Assembly: GCA_949292215.1 (NCBI GenBank)
Contig: CASEYW010000076.1
Span: 1 to 64,000, forward strand
Direction: 5' to 3'
DNA length: 64,000 nt
From: an uncultured bacterium
GTDB taxonomy: Bacteria; Verrucomicrobiota; Lentisphaeria; Victivallales; UBA1829
Each line of letters starts with the position of its first letter. Within the stretch, counting starts at the first letter, position 1. Position numbers and translations under genes: made by a program. Below the pieces are notes generated by a model. It was not told where the DNA came from and did no database searches. It was given only the letters and a program-made list of their open reading frames with translations. This document shows, piece after piece, positions 1-9,800 of the stretch.

Positions 1-45
1 CTGCCAGAATTCCGTTTCCATGATTTGCACCTTTACTATATGAAT

Positions 46-774
46 TTAAGTTTTTTTAACAGACCGGATTGTCAGGAAGAACCCGAGCGCCATGCTCAGG
101 AACGCCCCCATCAGCACGCGGTATTCCGCCGGAAGCAGAAATGTGACCGTATGCGCCGGAAGCCAGAAACAGACAATCGTTTTCGGAATGAAAGAGCCCC
201 ACGCATGCTTGTCGATCAAGCCCAGGAATTCGGTGCCTCCGACAAATCTGCGTTTTGCGAACACCACGTTAAACCATTCATGCCCGAGCATCATCGGATA
301 CGCAAAGATCAGATTCATCCAGAACGAGGTTGAAATTGCGAAGATCAACTTGTTCCCGAGTTCTCCCATATCCTTTCCGCCGAACCAGAGCGGAGTTCCC
401 ATAACGCTTGCGACTCCTCCTGCAAACAGCGCAAAGGCGATCGTCATAATCATGCCGAAGACGCCCCATGTGATCACGCGGACAAAGAAAAGATCCGTAT
501 GCCAGAACCCCGTTTTAATGCGGTTCTTGACCATTTCCCCGAACATCGCCAGCAGGGCAAATTTCAGGAATCCCATCAGATAAGGCGCCGCTTTGGTCAC
601 GTTTCCGAACTGGTCGAGTCCTTTCAGGGTGAAGCCGGTCCATTCAAACGAACCGTTGACAAAACAGCCGTCCCGGGTGAGTTTTGCCAGAACGGTGTGG
701 TTGACCGGGAAAAATACAACAAGCAGAACCAGAAGAACCAGAAATGCGATTCCGAAATAGTCCGTTTTTTTCAT
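46..774 (-). CDS. Mpv17/PMP22-like integral membrane protein
   Basis: A 242-residue, strongly hydrophobic protein with about five membrane segments, the first directly at the N-terminus. The last 45 residues (FWLPAHTVTFLLPAEYRVL and the following hydrophobic stretch) match the C-terminal signature of the Mpv17/PMP22 family, which has W-P, then F-x-x-P and then Y/F-R-V/L before a last helix. That family is best known from mitochondrial and peroxisomal membranes; its bacterial role is unknown. The start chosen has a purine-rich AGAGAGAAAG site just upstream. An alternative ATG at 804 overlaps the stop of the cupin gene by four bases and would add ten residues. Either way the two genes are probably cotranscribed. 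Membrane location is secure; family membership is tentative. Confidence 0.7.
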   Translation of the reverse strand: MKKTDYFGIAFLVLLVLLVVFFPVNHTVLAKLTRDGCFVNGSFEWTGFTLKGLDQFGNVTKAAPYLMGFLKFALLAMFGEMVKNRIKTGFWHTDLFFVRVITWGVFGMIMTIAFALFAGGVASVMGTPLWFGGKDMGELGNKLIFAISTSFWMNLIFAYPMMLGHEWFNVVFAKRRFVGGTEFLGLIDKHAWGSFIPKTIVCFWLPAHTVTFLLPAEYRVLMGAFLSMALGFFLTIRSVKKT

Positions 775-800
775 GCTTTCTCTCTTTTGTTGATGATTGG

Positions 801-1292
801 TCATGCGAGGCCGAGTTCCAGAATTCGGTCTTTTGCCTCGGGATACTTTTTGAGGAGTTCTTCGGCAGAGCCTTCCTCGTAATCCTGATATTCAAAACCG
901 GGGCAGACTACCGCACCGAAGAGTCCCCAGCTCTGTTTGGAGCGGTCCAGAAGAACCGTGCTCTGCCACGTCCACGCGGGAATCAGGCTCTGGGGAAACT
1001 CGCCGCCGAGGACATCCGGCCCGACAATTCGTTCCTCGAATGTTCCGTCGGGGAGCAGCAGAAGCTGAATGGCGGGAGAGCCGGCATGATACATCCAGAT
1101 TTCGTCGGATTTTACCATGTGCCAGCGGGAGATTTCGTTTCCGCGGAGCATATAGAAGATGCTGGTCGCAGCCCGGCGCTGTTTGGTTGCATGAGTTCTG
1201 ACGACGGAACGGAAAAGCTCCCGGAACATGCCGCCTTCGACATGTTTCTCCAGACCGAGCGCCTGAGCAATTTCATCTGCGGATGGATTCAT
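801..1292 (-). CDS. Cupin superfamily protein, DUF985 (cupin_5) type
   Basis: A 163-residue single-domain protein. The order of motifs is that of the DUF985/cupin_5 family: EGGMFRE near residue 20, a beta strand with TSIFYML, then SRWHMVKSDEIWMYHAG carrying the metal-type histidine and glutamate, and a final QSWGLFGAVVCPGFEYQDYE segment. Members are small soluble beta barrels with no well-defined general reaction. The frame is open 51 codons further upstream, but the family begins at the chosen methionine and the upstream stretch crosses the pal terminator. It lies upstream of, and overlaps or abuts, the Mpv17-like gene. Confidence 0.8.
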   Translation of the reverse strand: MNPSADEIAQALGLEKHVEGGMFRELFRSVVRTHATKQRRAATSIFYMLRGNEISRWHMVKSDEIWMYHAGSPAIQLLLLPDGTFEERIVGPDVLGGEFPQSLIPAWTWQSTVLLDRSKQSWGLFGAVVCPGFEYQDYEEGSAEELLKKYPEAKDRILELGLA

Positions 1293-1303
1293 AAGTTGTT
1301 CTG

Positions 1304-1333
1304 CAAAAAAACGCCGGGGCGGACCCCGGCGCC
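1304..1333 (-). terminator. Rho-independent terminator of pal
   Basis: Read on the minus strand there is a GC-rich stem (CGCCGGGG and its complement with a short loop) followed by seven T. It lies 20 bases after the pal stop codon and just before the cupin start, so the cupin pair is either read through or has its own promoter inside the end of pal. Confidence 0.85.
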
Positions 1334-1353
1334 GTGAAAGTTTGATTCCGTGG

Positions 1354-1989
1354 TTATTTTCTAAGTTTGACAGCAACAAAATCATCGCGGCGGTTTTTGG
1401 CGCGTCCGGTTTCTTCCGTGTTGGCGGCGGCGGGACGTTCCTCACCGTAGCTGATGGTCCGGATGCGGGAATCGGCGATGCCTTTGTTCAGAAGATATTC
1501 CTTGGCGGAGAGTGCGCGGCGTTCGCCGAGTGCGCGGTTGTACTCATCGGAGCCGCGGTCATCGCAGTTGCCTTCGATGACGACGCCTGTCCCTGCATTG
1601 CTGAGAAGATAGGCGGCGATTTCATCGAGCTTCGGCGCTTCCGTTGCACTGATGATGGAGCGGTCAAAACTGAAATAAACGGTCGGAAGGTTGACTCCCG
1701 GAATCGGGGTTCCGAAATCGGCATAGGGATTCAAGGCGTCGCTGAGAGCATTGTTGGACCAGTCGCCGGGGCCGTTGACGCTGCCGTCGCCTGGGCCGCT
1801 GATGGTGTTGACATCACCGGAAACTCCCTTGAGCGCATTGGGATCGACGGCGGTCTGTCCGTCCTTATCCTTCTTGATCCGGAACATTTCCTCGTTTTCA
1901 TTGCTGCTGTCGAAGATTCCACAGCCGGTGACTGCGAAAGTGAGAGCCAGCGCGGCAATTCCGTTGACGAACATTTTTTTCAATGACAT
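1354..1989 (-). CDS. pal: Peptidoglycan-associated lipoprotein (OmpA family)
   Basis: A 211-residue lipoprotein. The signal peptide ends in the lipobox V-T-G-C with the lipidated cysteine at about residue 23. A Gly/Asn/Asp-rich linker follows, and then an OmpA-like peptidoglycan-binding domain from about residue 105. The domain contains GNCDDRGSDEYNRALGERRA, the Pal-type diaminopimelate-binding loop (usually GHCDERG..EYN.ALGERRA, here with N for H), and ISYGEERP. It should anchor the outer membrane to peptidoglycan, so the cell has a Gram-negative envelope. The start at 1989 is chosen because GAGGAG lies seven bases upstream. No other tol genes are present. Confidence 0.93.
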   Translation of the reverse strand: MSLKKMFVNGIAALALTFAVTGCGIFDSSNENEEMFRIKKDKDGQTAVDPNALKGVSGDVNTISGPGDGSVNGPGDWSNNALSDALNPYADFGTPIPGVNLPTVYFSFDRSIISATEAPKLDEIAAYLLSNAGTGVVIEGNCDDRGSDEYNRALGERRALSAKEYLLNKGIADSRIRTISYGEERPAAANTEETGRAKNRRDDFVAVKLRK

Positions 1990-2027
1990 GATAAACTCCT
2001 CATTAGTTAGTTTTTGCACACCTTGAC

Positions 2028-2055
2028 AATTTAACGATTATTTTTGATTTTTCAA
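2028..2055 (-). promoter_or_regulatory. Possible sigma-70 promoter of pal
   Basis: On the minus strand TTGAAA is followed after 16 bases by TAAATT, about 40 bases before the pal start. The surroundings are AT-rich. The -10 is imperfect, so this is only a candidate. Confidence 0.4.
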
Positions 2056-2200
2056 TCATTTTCCGTCGTCCAAACGCTAAAACGGCAATTTTTTTTACTT
2101 TTTTTCTGAAAAGATTTCAATTTTCGCTTTCCAAAACGGGGATATGCCGCTAAATTACGGTATGATGATCAATTCAACAAAGAAGGATGAGAAAGTTATC

Positions 2201-3238
2201 ATGTCAGAATCACTGGAAAAAATGGACCCGAAACAGATCGACTGGTCCTCGCTGGGCTTTGCCTACATGCCGACAAACTCTTACGTCAGATCCACTTGGA
2301 AGGACGGCAAATGGTCGTCGCCCGTTCTCATCAGGGAGCCCTACATCACAATGTCCATTGCCGCGACTTGTCTCCATTACGGACAGGCGGCATTCGAAGG
2401 ACTCAAATGCTTCCGTCAGAAAGATGGAAAAGTCAGATGCCTGCGTCCTGAGGAGAACGTCAAGCGCATGAATCTCGCTGCTGATTACATGCTTGCCCCT
2501 GCGATCCCGATGGATCTCTATCTGGAAGCCATTCAAATGGTTGTCAAGGACAACATGGACTATGTTCCTCCTTATGGAGTCGGTGGTGCTCTCTACATCC
2601 GTCCCCTTCTGATCGGAACCGGTGCGCAGGTCGGTGTGGCTCCCAGCAAGATGTATGATTTCCTGATTCTTGTGACTCCGGTTGGAGCTTACTACAAGGG
2701 GGGGATCACTCCGGTCGAGGCGCTCGTCATTGAAGATTATGACCGTGCGGCTCCAAAGGGAACCGGACACGTCAAATTCGCTGGAAACTATGCCGCCAGC
2801 CTCAAGCCGAGCAAGGTCGCGAAAATGCAGGGATATCCGATTACCCTTTTCTTTGATCCGAAGGAGCATGAATTCATCGATGAATTCGGAACCAGCAATT
2901 TCTTCGCAATTACTAAGGAAGGTCATTACGTCACACCGGTTTCCCGCTCGATTCTGCACAGCATTACGAACATGTCTCTGCAGCAGATCGCGGCGGATCT
3001 TGGAATTGAAGTTGAATTGCGCAAGGTCCACAAATCGGAACTTGCCGAATTCACAGAAGTCGGCGCCTGCGGGACTGCCGTGGTGATTACTCCGATCTCC
3101 AAGATCGTCATGGGCAGCACAGAGTTCAAATACGGTGAAACCTGCGGTCCTGTCCTTCATAAATTGTACGACCATATGACCGGGATTCAGCACGGTGATC
3201 TTCCCGATCTCCACAACTGGATGATGGAAATCAAGTAA
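2201..3238 (+). CDS. ilvE: Branched-chain amino acid aminotransferase
   Basis: A 345-residue fold-type IV PLP enzyme that transaminates leucine, isoleucine and valine with 2-oxoglutarate. The PLP lysine is K192 in GHVKFAGNYAASL. Other family marks are HYGQAAFEGLK, the arginine-containing RPLLIGTG stretch, and EFGTSNFF, which contacts the cofactor. Length fits the larger bacterial and eukaryotic type of BCAT. The start at 2201 has AAGGATGAG about ten bases upstream; the frame is open 19 codons further but without a better site. It stands alone, followed by a strong terminator. Confidence 0.95.
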   Translation: MSESLEKMDPKQIDWSSLGFAYMPTNSYVRSTWKDGKWSSPVLIREPYITMSIAATCLHYGQAAFEGLKCFRQKDGKVRCLRPEENVKRMNLAADYMLAPAIPMDLYLEAIQMVVKDNMDYVPPYGVGGALYIRPLLIGTGAQVGVAPSKMYDFLILVTPVGAYYKGGITPVEALVIEDYDRAAPKGTGHVKFAGNYAASLKPSKVAKMQGYPITLFFDPKEHEFIDEFGTSNFFAITKEGHYVTPVSRSILHSITNMSLQQIAADLGIEVELRKVHKSELAEFTEVGACGTAVVITPISKIVMGSTEFKYGETCGPVLHKLYDHMTGIQHGDLPDLHNWMMEIK

Positions 3239-3266
3239 CATATTTCCTGCAATGATGGAATGAATG

Positions 3267-3302
3267 ACGCGGAATGGAACTTTTTCTGTTCCGCGTTTTT
3301 TT
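3267..3302 (+). terminator. Rho-independent terminator after ilvE
   Basis: An eight-base stem ACGCGGAA/TTCCGCGT is followed by a run of seven T. It ends transcription of ilvE just before the FAD oxidoreductase gene. Confidence 0.88.
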
Positions 3303-3321
3303 CTGAAAAAGGAGTCAAAAC

Positions 3322-4581
3322 ATGAATGACACGTTTGATGTTGCTGTAATCGGTGCGGGATGTGCAGGGCTTTGTGCTGCGATCCAGTCTGGACGGGCAG
3401 GTGCAAAAACAATTCTGATTGAAAAGAATGGAATCTGCGGTGGAACCCTGACGATGTGCGGAATCAATTACCCCGGTATCTTCAATGCGTGGGGAAAACA
3501 GGTGATCGGCGGTATCGGCTGGGAGCTTGTGCGGAAGACTCTGCTGGAAACGGAATCCCCTCTTCCGGATTTTTCCGATGCGGATATGAAGAGCCATTGC
3601 CACCATCAGATCCGCGTTAATCCGGTCGTTTTTGCCGCTCTTGCCGACAAGGCCCTGCTGGATGCCGGAGTTGAGATCCGTTTCCATACCATGCCGGGCA
3701 GGATTGAACGGGAAGACTCCCATTGGAATTTGACTCTCTGTGACAAGGACGGCTTGTACAACCTGAAAACAAAGGTCGTGATTGATTGTTCCGGCGATGC
3801 CAATGCCGTGAAGATGGCCGGATATCCCGTGAACCTGCCGGAGACCTGTCAGCCGGGAACTTTGAGCGTGTATGCCATCGGCTATGAAATCGACAAACTT
3901 GATTTTCCCGCGTTGGAAAAAGCGTTTGACGAGGCCGTTCAAAACGGGGAACTGGTTCCGGAAGACATGGGATGGTCGAAGAGTTTCAACCGTGGCTTCT
4001 TCTACGGGCATGGCGGTAACAGCAATCATATCTGCGGGATTAATGCTGCTGACAGTGAAGGCCGGACTCGGATGGAGATTGCCGGACGGGAATCCATTCT
4101 TCGCATCTACCGCTTTCTTCATCGCCAGCCGGGGCTGGAGAACATCGAATTCCGCTTCGGTTCCGGAGAGTGCGGAGTTCGGGAGACGCGGACCATCGTT
4201 GGAGAAAAAACGATCACTGTCGAGGATTATGTTTCCGGGCGCATTTTTGATGATGCAATCTGTTACTGTTACTACCCGGTGGATCTGCATGATGAAAAAC
4301 TCGGACTTGACAAACGGCATCTGGCTCCGGGTGTGGTTCCGACCATACCGCTAGGTGCATTGATACCGCGTCACAGTCAAGGTTTTCTTGCCGCTGGACG
4401 GATTCTTTCCAGTGACCGTCTGTCGAATTCTGCGCTCCGTGTGCAGGCTCCCTGCATGGCGACCGGACAGGCTGCCGGAGCCGCTGGTGCATTGAGCGCA
4501 AAGACGGGTACTGATCCAGTGGATCTCCCCTTCCAGGATGTTCGGAACCTTCTTTTGGAACATGGGGCAATTCTTCCCTGA
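3322..4581 (+). CDS. FAD-dependent oxidoreductase
   Basis: A 419-residue soluble flavoprotein of the FAD_oxidored type (PF12831-like). Residues 6-20 hold the ADP-binding Rossmann motif GAGCAG, followed by an acidic residue at the end of the second strand (LIEK). The motif GGTLTMCGINY fits the FAD-contacting segment, and DCSGDA at about residue 155 and LAAGRILSSD near the C-terminus are typical second and third FAD contacts. AAGGAG stands upstream of the ATG. The substrate cannot be read from the sequence; relatives are often found near sugar or polyol catabolism genes. It is monocistronic, between a terminator and a repeat cluster. Confidence 0.85.
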   Translation: MNDTFDVAVIGAGCAGLCAAIQSGRAGAKTILIEKNGICGGTLTMCGINYPGIFNAWGKQVIGGIGWELVRKTLLETESPLPDFSDADMKSHCHHQIRVNPVVFAALADKALLDAGVEIRFHTMPGRIEREDSHWNLTLCDKDGLYNLKTKVVIDCSGDANAVKMAGYPVNLPETCQPGTLSVYAIGYEIDKLDFPALEKAFDEAVQNGELVPEDMGWSKSFNRGFFYGHGGNSNHICGINAADSEGRTRMEIAGRESILRIYRFLHRQPGLENIEFRFGSGECGVRETRTIVGEKTITVEDYVSGRIFDDAICYCYYPVDLHDEKLGLDKRHLAPGVVPTIPLGALIPRHSQGFLAAGRILSSDRLSNSALRVQAPCMATGQAAGAAGALSAKTGTDPVDLPFQDVRNLLLEHGAILP

Positions 4582-4620
4582 AAATTCAGCGGCATAGCCG
4601 CGATCATGGTGCAGGTCCAT

Positions 4621-4662
4621 GACCTGCTTCGGTCCAGCTGAACAAGCTGGCCGCCGGAGGCA
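4621..4662 (+). repeat. Intergenic palindromic repeat, copy 1
   Basis: A 42-base unit beginning GACCTGCTTCGGTCCAGCTG and ending CCGCCGGAGGCA. It contains the inner palindrome CCAGCT/AGCTGG and an imperfect outer stem TGCTTCGG/CCGGAGGCA, so it can form a cruciform or RNA hairpin. A near-identical copy starts 73 bases later, and a diverged copy lies at 21411-21449. Confidence 0.8.
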
Positions 4663-4690
4663 AAAAAATCCCCCGCATCAGCGGGGGGCT
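4663..4690. terminator. GC-rich hairpin between the two repeat copies
   Basis: The stem CCCCCGC/GCGGGGG has a four-base loop. A seven-A tract precedes it, so it would act best as an intrinsic terminator for minus-strand transcription. On the plus strand only a short T tract follows. It may still help to end the FAD oxidoreductase transcript. Confidence 0.6.
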
Positions 4691-4693
4691 TTC

Positions 4694-4735
4694 GACCTGC
4701 TTCGGTCCAGCTGAACAAGCTGGCTGCCGGAGGCA
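4694..4735 (+). repeat. Intergenic palindromic repeat, copy 2
   Basis: This repeats copy 1 with a single visible difference (GGCTGCC in place of GGCCGCC) and has the same palindromic organisation. Both copies lie between the FAD oxidoreductase stop and the lacI-type promoter, outside any gene. Confidence 0.8.
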
Positions 4736-4808
4736 GAAAAACCGCATCAGCAAGAGACCGTTTTTTCTGTCTTACAGACATGATTCGTCATTTTTTCATT
4801 TTTTCCTA

Positions 4809-4837
4809 TTGACAAAAAAAGGAAAATAGAGTATAAT
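4809..4837 (+). promoter_or_regulatory. Sigma-70 promoter of the cassette A operon
   Basis: Perfect consensus boxes: TTGACA at 4809-4814 and TATAAT at 4832-4837 with a 17-base spacer, in AT-rich DNA. It reads into the LacI-type gene, which begins about 70 bases downstream. A consensus promoter of this strength fits a repressor-controlled operon. Confidence 0.9.
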
Positions 4838-4844
4838 TAATTTA

Positions 4845-4870
4845 GACAATCGATTGCGCAATCGTTTGTC
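4845..4870. promoter_or_regulatory. LacI-family operator
   Basis: A 26-base palindrome centred on TTGCGCAA, with arms GACAA.CGATTGC and GCAATCG.TTGTC and only one mismatched pair. The central CG step inside an ATTGCGCAAT core is typical of LacI-family operators. It begins seven bases after the -10 box, over the expected transcription start, so the downstream LacI-type protein probably represses its own operon from here. Confidence 0.85.
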
Positions 4871-4906
4871 TTTTTGAAAACAATGCTAGAGTACAGGGTA
4901 CGGAAG

Positions 4907-5923
4907 ATGCGAAATAGGAAAATTGTCAGCATGCGTGATATCGCCCGTGCGACCGGTGTTTCCATGACGACGGTTTCACGTGTGATGAGCAATCAGGGGA
5001 ATTTGTCTCAGGAGACGCGTGACCGGATTATGAAAACCGCTCGTGAGCTGGGATATTACGACAACCGGCTCAGTTCGGCGATTCGTCTGGGCAGGACCGG
5101 AACGGTTGGAGTGCTGATTGATCTCAGTGTATCTTATTACAATCGTCTGTTCCGCGGGATTGCCGGTGCTCTGGATGAGCGCGATTGCCTTCCCGTGGTT
5201 GCCTATCGCGAGAATGAGGACTGCGCAATGCTGCATCGGATGATAGAGCAGCGGGTGGACGGCATTATCATCGTTCCGACACAGGATGATTCCGACAATC
5301 AGTTTTACTGTGAGGTCATGGCTTGCGGAATTCCCATGATCGCGGTGGACCGTGAGGTGCCTGCGGATATTGATTTTGTGGGAACGGATGATTACGAGGG
5401 CGGACGGTGCGTTGCAGAATACCTTTACCGCAAAGGACATCGTCGGATCGGCTATTATGCGGGTCCCCAGCTGGCGAGTCCGGCACGTCTCCGTTTTCAG
5501 GGATTCCGGAATTTCTGTCTGGAACATCCTGAGGTTTCCATGATACAAATCGGAGAAGGAAACTGGCCCTGCATGCCTTACGAGGAGATGATCCCTTTTC
5601 TGGAAGAACATACGGAAATCACGGCAATCGCGTGTCATACGGATTATTATGCACGCCAGATTCTTTCCGCGGCAAAACTGGCGGGGATTTCCTCAATTCC
5701 TGTTGTCTGCGGATTTGGCAATATCACTTCAGAATTTCCCGATACCATACCGATTCCTACTGTGGAACAGCATCCGGAGCAGCAGGGCAGATTTGCAGTG
5801 GAGCGCCTGTTCCTTCGAATGAAACATCCGGAACTGGTACCGGAAAAATTTCGTTTTCCTCCGGAACTTCTGGAGAAAAGTACTGTTATGAGGGGTATGA
5901 AACAAAGAATCATTCTGAAATAA
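4907..5923 (+). CDS. LacI-family transcriptional regulator (cassette A)
   Basis: A 338-residue repressor. The N-terminal helix-turn-helix ([20 protein letters not shown]) is at residues 9-28 and is followed by the hinge helix region. A periplasmic-binding-protein-like sugar sensor domain begins at about residue 65 (TVGVLIDLS) and includes the DGIIIVP and [10 protein letters not shown] strands. The start at 4907 has AGGG eight bases upstream. An ATG at 4883 and a TTG at 4874 are also in frame but lack ribosome sites, and ATG 4931 is a possible shorter start. It is the first gene of an operon with a pseudopilin and a glycosidase, under a consensus promoter and a palindromic operator. The inducer is probably a sugar released by the neighbouring enzyme. 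Confidence 0.92.
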   Translation: MRNRKIVSMRDIARATGVSMTTVSRVMSNQGNLSQETRDRIMKTARELGYYDNRLSSAIRLGRTGTVGVLIDLSVSYYNRLFRGIAGALDERDCLPVVAYRENEDCAMLHRMIEQRVDGIIIVPTQDDSDNQFYCEVMACGIPMIAVDREVPADIDFVGTDDYEGGRCVAEYLYRKGHRRIGYYAGPQLASPARLRFQGFRNFCLEHPEVSMIQIGEGNWPCMPYEEMIPFLEEHTEITAIACHTDYYARQILSAAKLAGISSIPVVCGFGNITSEFPDTIPIPTVEQHPEQQGRFAVERLFLRMKHPELVPEKFRFPPELLEKSTVMRGMKQRIILK

Positions 5924-5954
5924 GGAAAAAACAACAGGGAAAGGATGGAGCAAG

Positions 5955-6773
5955 ATGAAACGAAGTTTCGGACGGAGAACAGTTGCAGGAGCGGAAGATG
6001 AAACAGTGGGAAAATCCCGCCTGTTTTTTACATTGATAGAGCTCCTGGTTGTGATTGCGATCATCGCAATATTAGCCAGTATTCTTCTTCCTGCGTTGCA
6101 GAATGCTCGGAAACGGGGGATCAGCGCCAGCTGCATCAGTCGTTTGAAGCAGGTTGGAATCTATGCTTTCAATTATGCTTCGGACAACGATGATATTCTT
6201 CTTCCGCCGGACGCCCGTTACATTTCAACTTCCAAACCGGGTGAGGAGGCTCCATGGCACAAGATTCTGGCAAAATATTTCAATGTGTATCCATCCTGGC
6301 CGTGGAGTGACAGCGCCCGGAAAAATTACGCATTCGGCTGCATGGATCCGAGTGTCCATCAGGGGAGGACCCGGGATAATGATCCGCAAAGTTACGGCAT
6401 GCGTTGTTACAATATAAGCCCAAATGCCGTTTACAAGTTTGGCAATCCCACGCGCAGTTTTTTCTGCCGGCCCGGTGATCCGAACGACGGGACGCCCTCG
6501 GGTACATGGAAAACTCTTTCCACCATGGTTCTGTTCGGTGACACCGGTTCCACCCGGAGCGGATTTGACAATCAGGCATTCTGTCTGGATGACACCAATT
6601 ATGCAAGTCTGGCATCCGGACTGTTCGCGGAACGTCATCTGGGGAAGGGGAATATCTGTTACGGCGACGGGCATGTCGCTGCAGTCAGTGGTTCGCAGCT
6701 TGGCGACGATATGATGAAGCCTTACTGGACCTGGTTCAATCAGCACGGTGTCAAGACGGGTATGTATCCCTGA
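5955..6773 (+). CDS. Prepilin-like (pseudopilin) protein with H-X9-DG motif, cassette A
   Basis: A 272-residue protein with a type IV prepilin N-terminus: [19 protein letters not shown] at residues 25-43, including the conserved Glu at +5 (E29), preceded by a basic 24-residue leader. The residue before the predicted cleavage site is Phe24, not the usual Gly. After the hydrophobic helix comes [16 protein letters not shown] and a large globular domain rich in Trp, Tyr and Asp. H228 and D238-G239 form the H-X9-DG motif seen in the pseudopilin-like proteins of Planctomycetes and Lentisphaerae. AAGGATGGAG precedes the start. It sits between repressor (31-base gap) and glycosidase (55-base gap) in one operon. 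The likely role is a surface or secretion pseudopilus subunit; this is not proven. Confidence 0.88.
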   Translation: MKRSFGRRTVAGAEDETVGKSRLFFTLIELLVVIAIIAILASILLPALQNARKRGISASCISRLKQVGIYAFNYASDNDDILLPPDARYISTSKPGEEAPWHKILAKYFNVYPSWPWSDSARKNYAFGCMDPSVHQGRTRDNDPQSYGMRCYNISPNAVYKFGNPTRSFFCRPGDPNDGTPSGTWKTLSTMVLFGDTGSTRSGFDNQAFCLDDTNYASLASGLFAERHLGKGNICYGDGHVAAVSGSQLGDDMMKPYWTWFNQHGVKTGMYP

Positions 6774-6828
6774 TGACCGGAAAAGATCAAACCGAAAAAT
6801 AAAACTTAATTATAAGAAAAGGAAAAAA

Positions 6829-9800
6829 ATGAATTCAAATTGCCATCAGAAAGGGTTTGTCGGATTTTGCTGTCTTGTATTTATTCTCAGCTGTTTCCCA
6901 TTGATTGCGGAACAGACCCGTGCGGTCCGTCTTTATTCGCTTCCGTCGAATGCTTCCGCCGCCGCGTCATTTCGCAGCAGCAAACCGGATATCGTTTCTG
7001 TGAAATATCTTCCCGGCGGCGGGAAAAACGGACGGGGCGCTGTGGTATTTCAGGTTCTGAAACCATTTCAGGGCGACGTGGAAATTGCAGGACCCGTACT
7101 GAAACTGGAAAAGCGTTCTGCTTTTGTCTCACGCCGTCAGTTGAAAATGGATGCAATGCTGAAAATGAAGAATGCTCCCGACAACTTTTTCCAAATCCGC
7201 TTCCGGATCGGCAAGAACACCTATGCGACCTCGCCGACTCCGCGCCGTTACTGGGAAACAATCATTGATCCGGGGCCCGCAGGCGACTGGAAAGAGTGGA
7301 ATACGATCTCCCGATACGGAACCTTGTATAACGGAACCACTTCCGGTGAGATCGTTCTGCTGGTGAATGCGGCAAAAGGACAGGGGGAATTCCTGCTGGA
7401 ACAATTTCTTGTGGAAGAAGTCTGTGTGACAGACCATATCATCAAAGCGGCGAGTCCGTACAATACCTTTACGGCGGAAAAGGGGGAACTCTCTGTGCGT
7501 TATGTCGATCCGGAGACGATGGTTTCCGGTAAGCTGCTGCTTTCCGATGAAGAGAACAGGACCATAAAGGAAATAGCAGTTTCCCCTGGAACGGTCGAAA
7601 CGACCTGTGTTCTTCCCTTGCGCGGATTTTACAACATCAAAGCCGATGCTCGTTACAGGGATGGCCGACGGATTGTGACGGAACGTTCCGCCGCTGTTGT
7701 CGGTCCCCGGATCTCCGAGCAGGTCCGCCGGGATTCAAGGTTCGGGCTCTGCCGGGTCTGGGCAAACGGCGAGTGGGGACAGCTCTTCGGTTCCAACATC
7801 GACTACGGCGGATGGAATCTGAAAAACGTGAACCCGGGACCGGACGGAACGCTGCTCTGGAGCGGCAAACCGGGAAGCTGGGACAGGCGATTCATCACCC
7901 ATGCGGCGATGTTTGAAGCGCTGCCGTCCCATCTGCTCAAGGCGTCGGACCGGGGAAAATACGGAATGTATCCTCCGGAAGACTGGAACCGTCTGGCGGA
8001 AGCTGTAAAACTCTGGGCAAAGAACACCCCGGTTCTTCCGGATGTCGTCAACATCTTCAACGAACCGAACGGTCAGTGGCGTGGCTCCAAGGCGGAACTG
8101 GCAAAACTTCATAATGTGATTGCAGATTCGATCAAATCCGTTCGTCCGGAAGCAAAGGTCGGCGGGCCCGGTTTTTACAGCATCAACACGCAGGAACTGA
8201 AGGAATATGTCGAGCTCGGCATCCTGAAGAATATGGACTGGCTTGTGATGCATGCCTATGTCAATGCAACGCCCCCGGAGGAGGAGTTCATTGAAAAAAT
8301 CATCTCCATGCAGGAGTATCTGAAGACAACTCCCTATGCGAAACTCCCGATTGCGTTTACCGAATACGGATGGACCGGCGTTCCCGGTGACTGGCAGAAA
8401 CCCGTTACCGAACTGGAAAAAGCCCGTTATTGCGCACGCTCCCTGATTCTCTGCACGGTCCGCGACATCGGGCATATCGCGTACTTCGCCGGACGCTACA
8501 ATCCTTCGCCGACCACCTACAACTACTCGATCATCAAACCCGATTATACCCCGCTTCCCGCCATGGCAAGCTATTCCGCTCTGATCCGGGAACTTGCGAC
8601 GGTCAAAGGCGGAGGAATCTGGCTCAAGGTCGCTCCAGGCGTCCACGCCGCCCTCTTCCGGCGCGGAAACAGCACGATCGGGGCGTTCTGGACCATGAAG
8701 GACCGGGTGACATACAATCTGCCGACGCTCCCGAATTATGTCCGTTCGATGACCGGCACCCCCCTTGCCGTTTCCCGGAAACTGGAACTGACTCCGAGTC
8801 CGGTGTATGCGGAATTCTCCGGGACGGCATTTGCCGGAATCTCAGAACAGAAAGTGGAACAGCTCCTTCCCGGCGCATCCTTTGAGATTTCCGGGGAAGA
8901 GGTGATCGCTCCGCCGTTTCTGACACGGAACGGAAACCGTTTTACCGTGCCGACGAGTGCTCCGCTGGGCGACTACGCGGTTCCGGTACGGAAGGGAGAC
9001 TCCTGGCATGCTTGCCGGTACAAAGTCATTGAACCGGTCACGGCGGTTTTCCATGCGTTTGAGTGGAACGGCAGAGCAGAATCGGCTCCGGAATTGAAGT
9101 TCCGGATTCTCTCCCGTCTTCCCGGCACCGTCGCGGCAACTCTGGAACTGAAACTGGAAGAAGGGAGAGCATTCCGGCAGAACGTGAAATTGGCTTCCGG
9201 AAAGACTGAAGAAGTCGTTTTCCGTATTCCGGACGCCGTGAACGGACGCCGTTATCCCGGCAAACTGACGGTTTCCATCGAACAGCCGATCCGCTGGACA
9301 ACCCGCTGTCCGATGGATGTGACTCCTCTGGCGATTCCCTATTATTCCTCTGATCCCGGAAAAGCGGCATGGGAAAAGATTGCGCCGATTCCGATGAACT
9401 CCTGGAACCGCCCCGGAGAAATCAAGGAGAAGGAACGTTCGGTTACGCCTGCCACCTTCCGCGCCTATGCGACACCGGAAGGCTTCCATCTCCAGGTGAC
9501 GGCGAACGATCCGGAACTCAAACGTGACGCCAAATGGACGGAGATGTGGAAGGAAGATTCCATTCAGTTCGGTTTCGATCTGGATACCGACCGGGAATGG
9601 CTGCCCAATAACATCGGAAACGGATTCAACGGGCACCGTGTGGTTGAATATGCCGTCGCATATCCGACGACCCAGAAAGAACCGGAAGCCTGGTGTTTCA
9701 TGGGATATGCCGACGGTGTCCGCTCGGGGCCGGCGTTCGATCTGATGGGAACGAGTTCCGTCGTACGCCGCGAATCGGAAAAACTCACCATCTACACGAT

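Noticed and set aside
804..804. Alternative start of the Mpv17-like gene
   Set aside because: The ATG at 804 overlaps the cupin stop, but the ATG at 774 has a better purine-rich ribosome site and puts the membrane segment at the N-terminus. Both remain possible.
2210..3412. A 400-residue reading frame on the minus strand opposite ilvE
   Set aside because: It is antisense to a certain ilvE gene, in register, with no motif; it is an artefact of codon bias.
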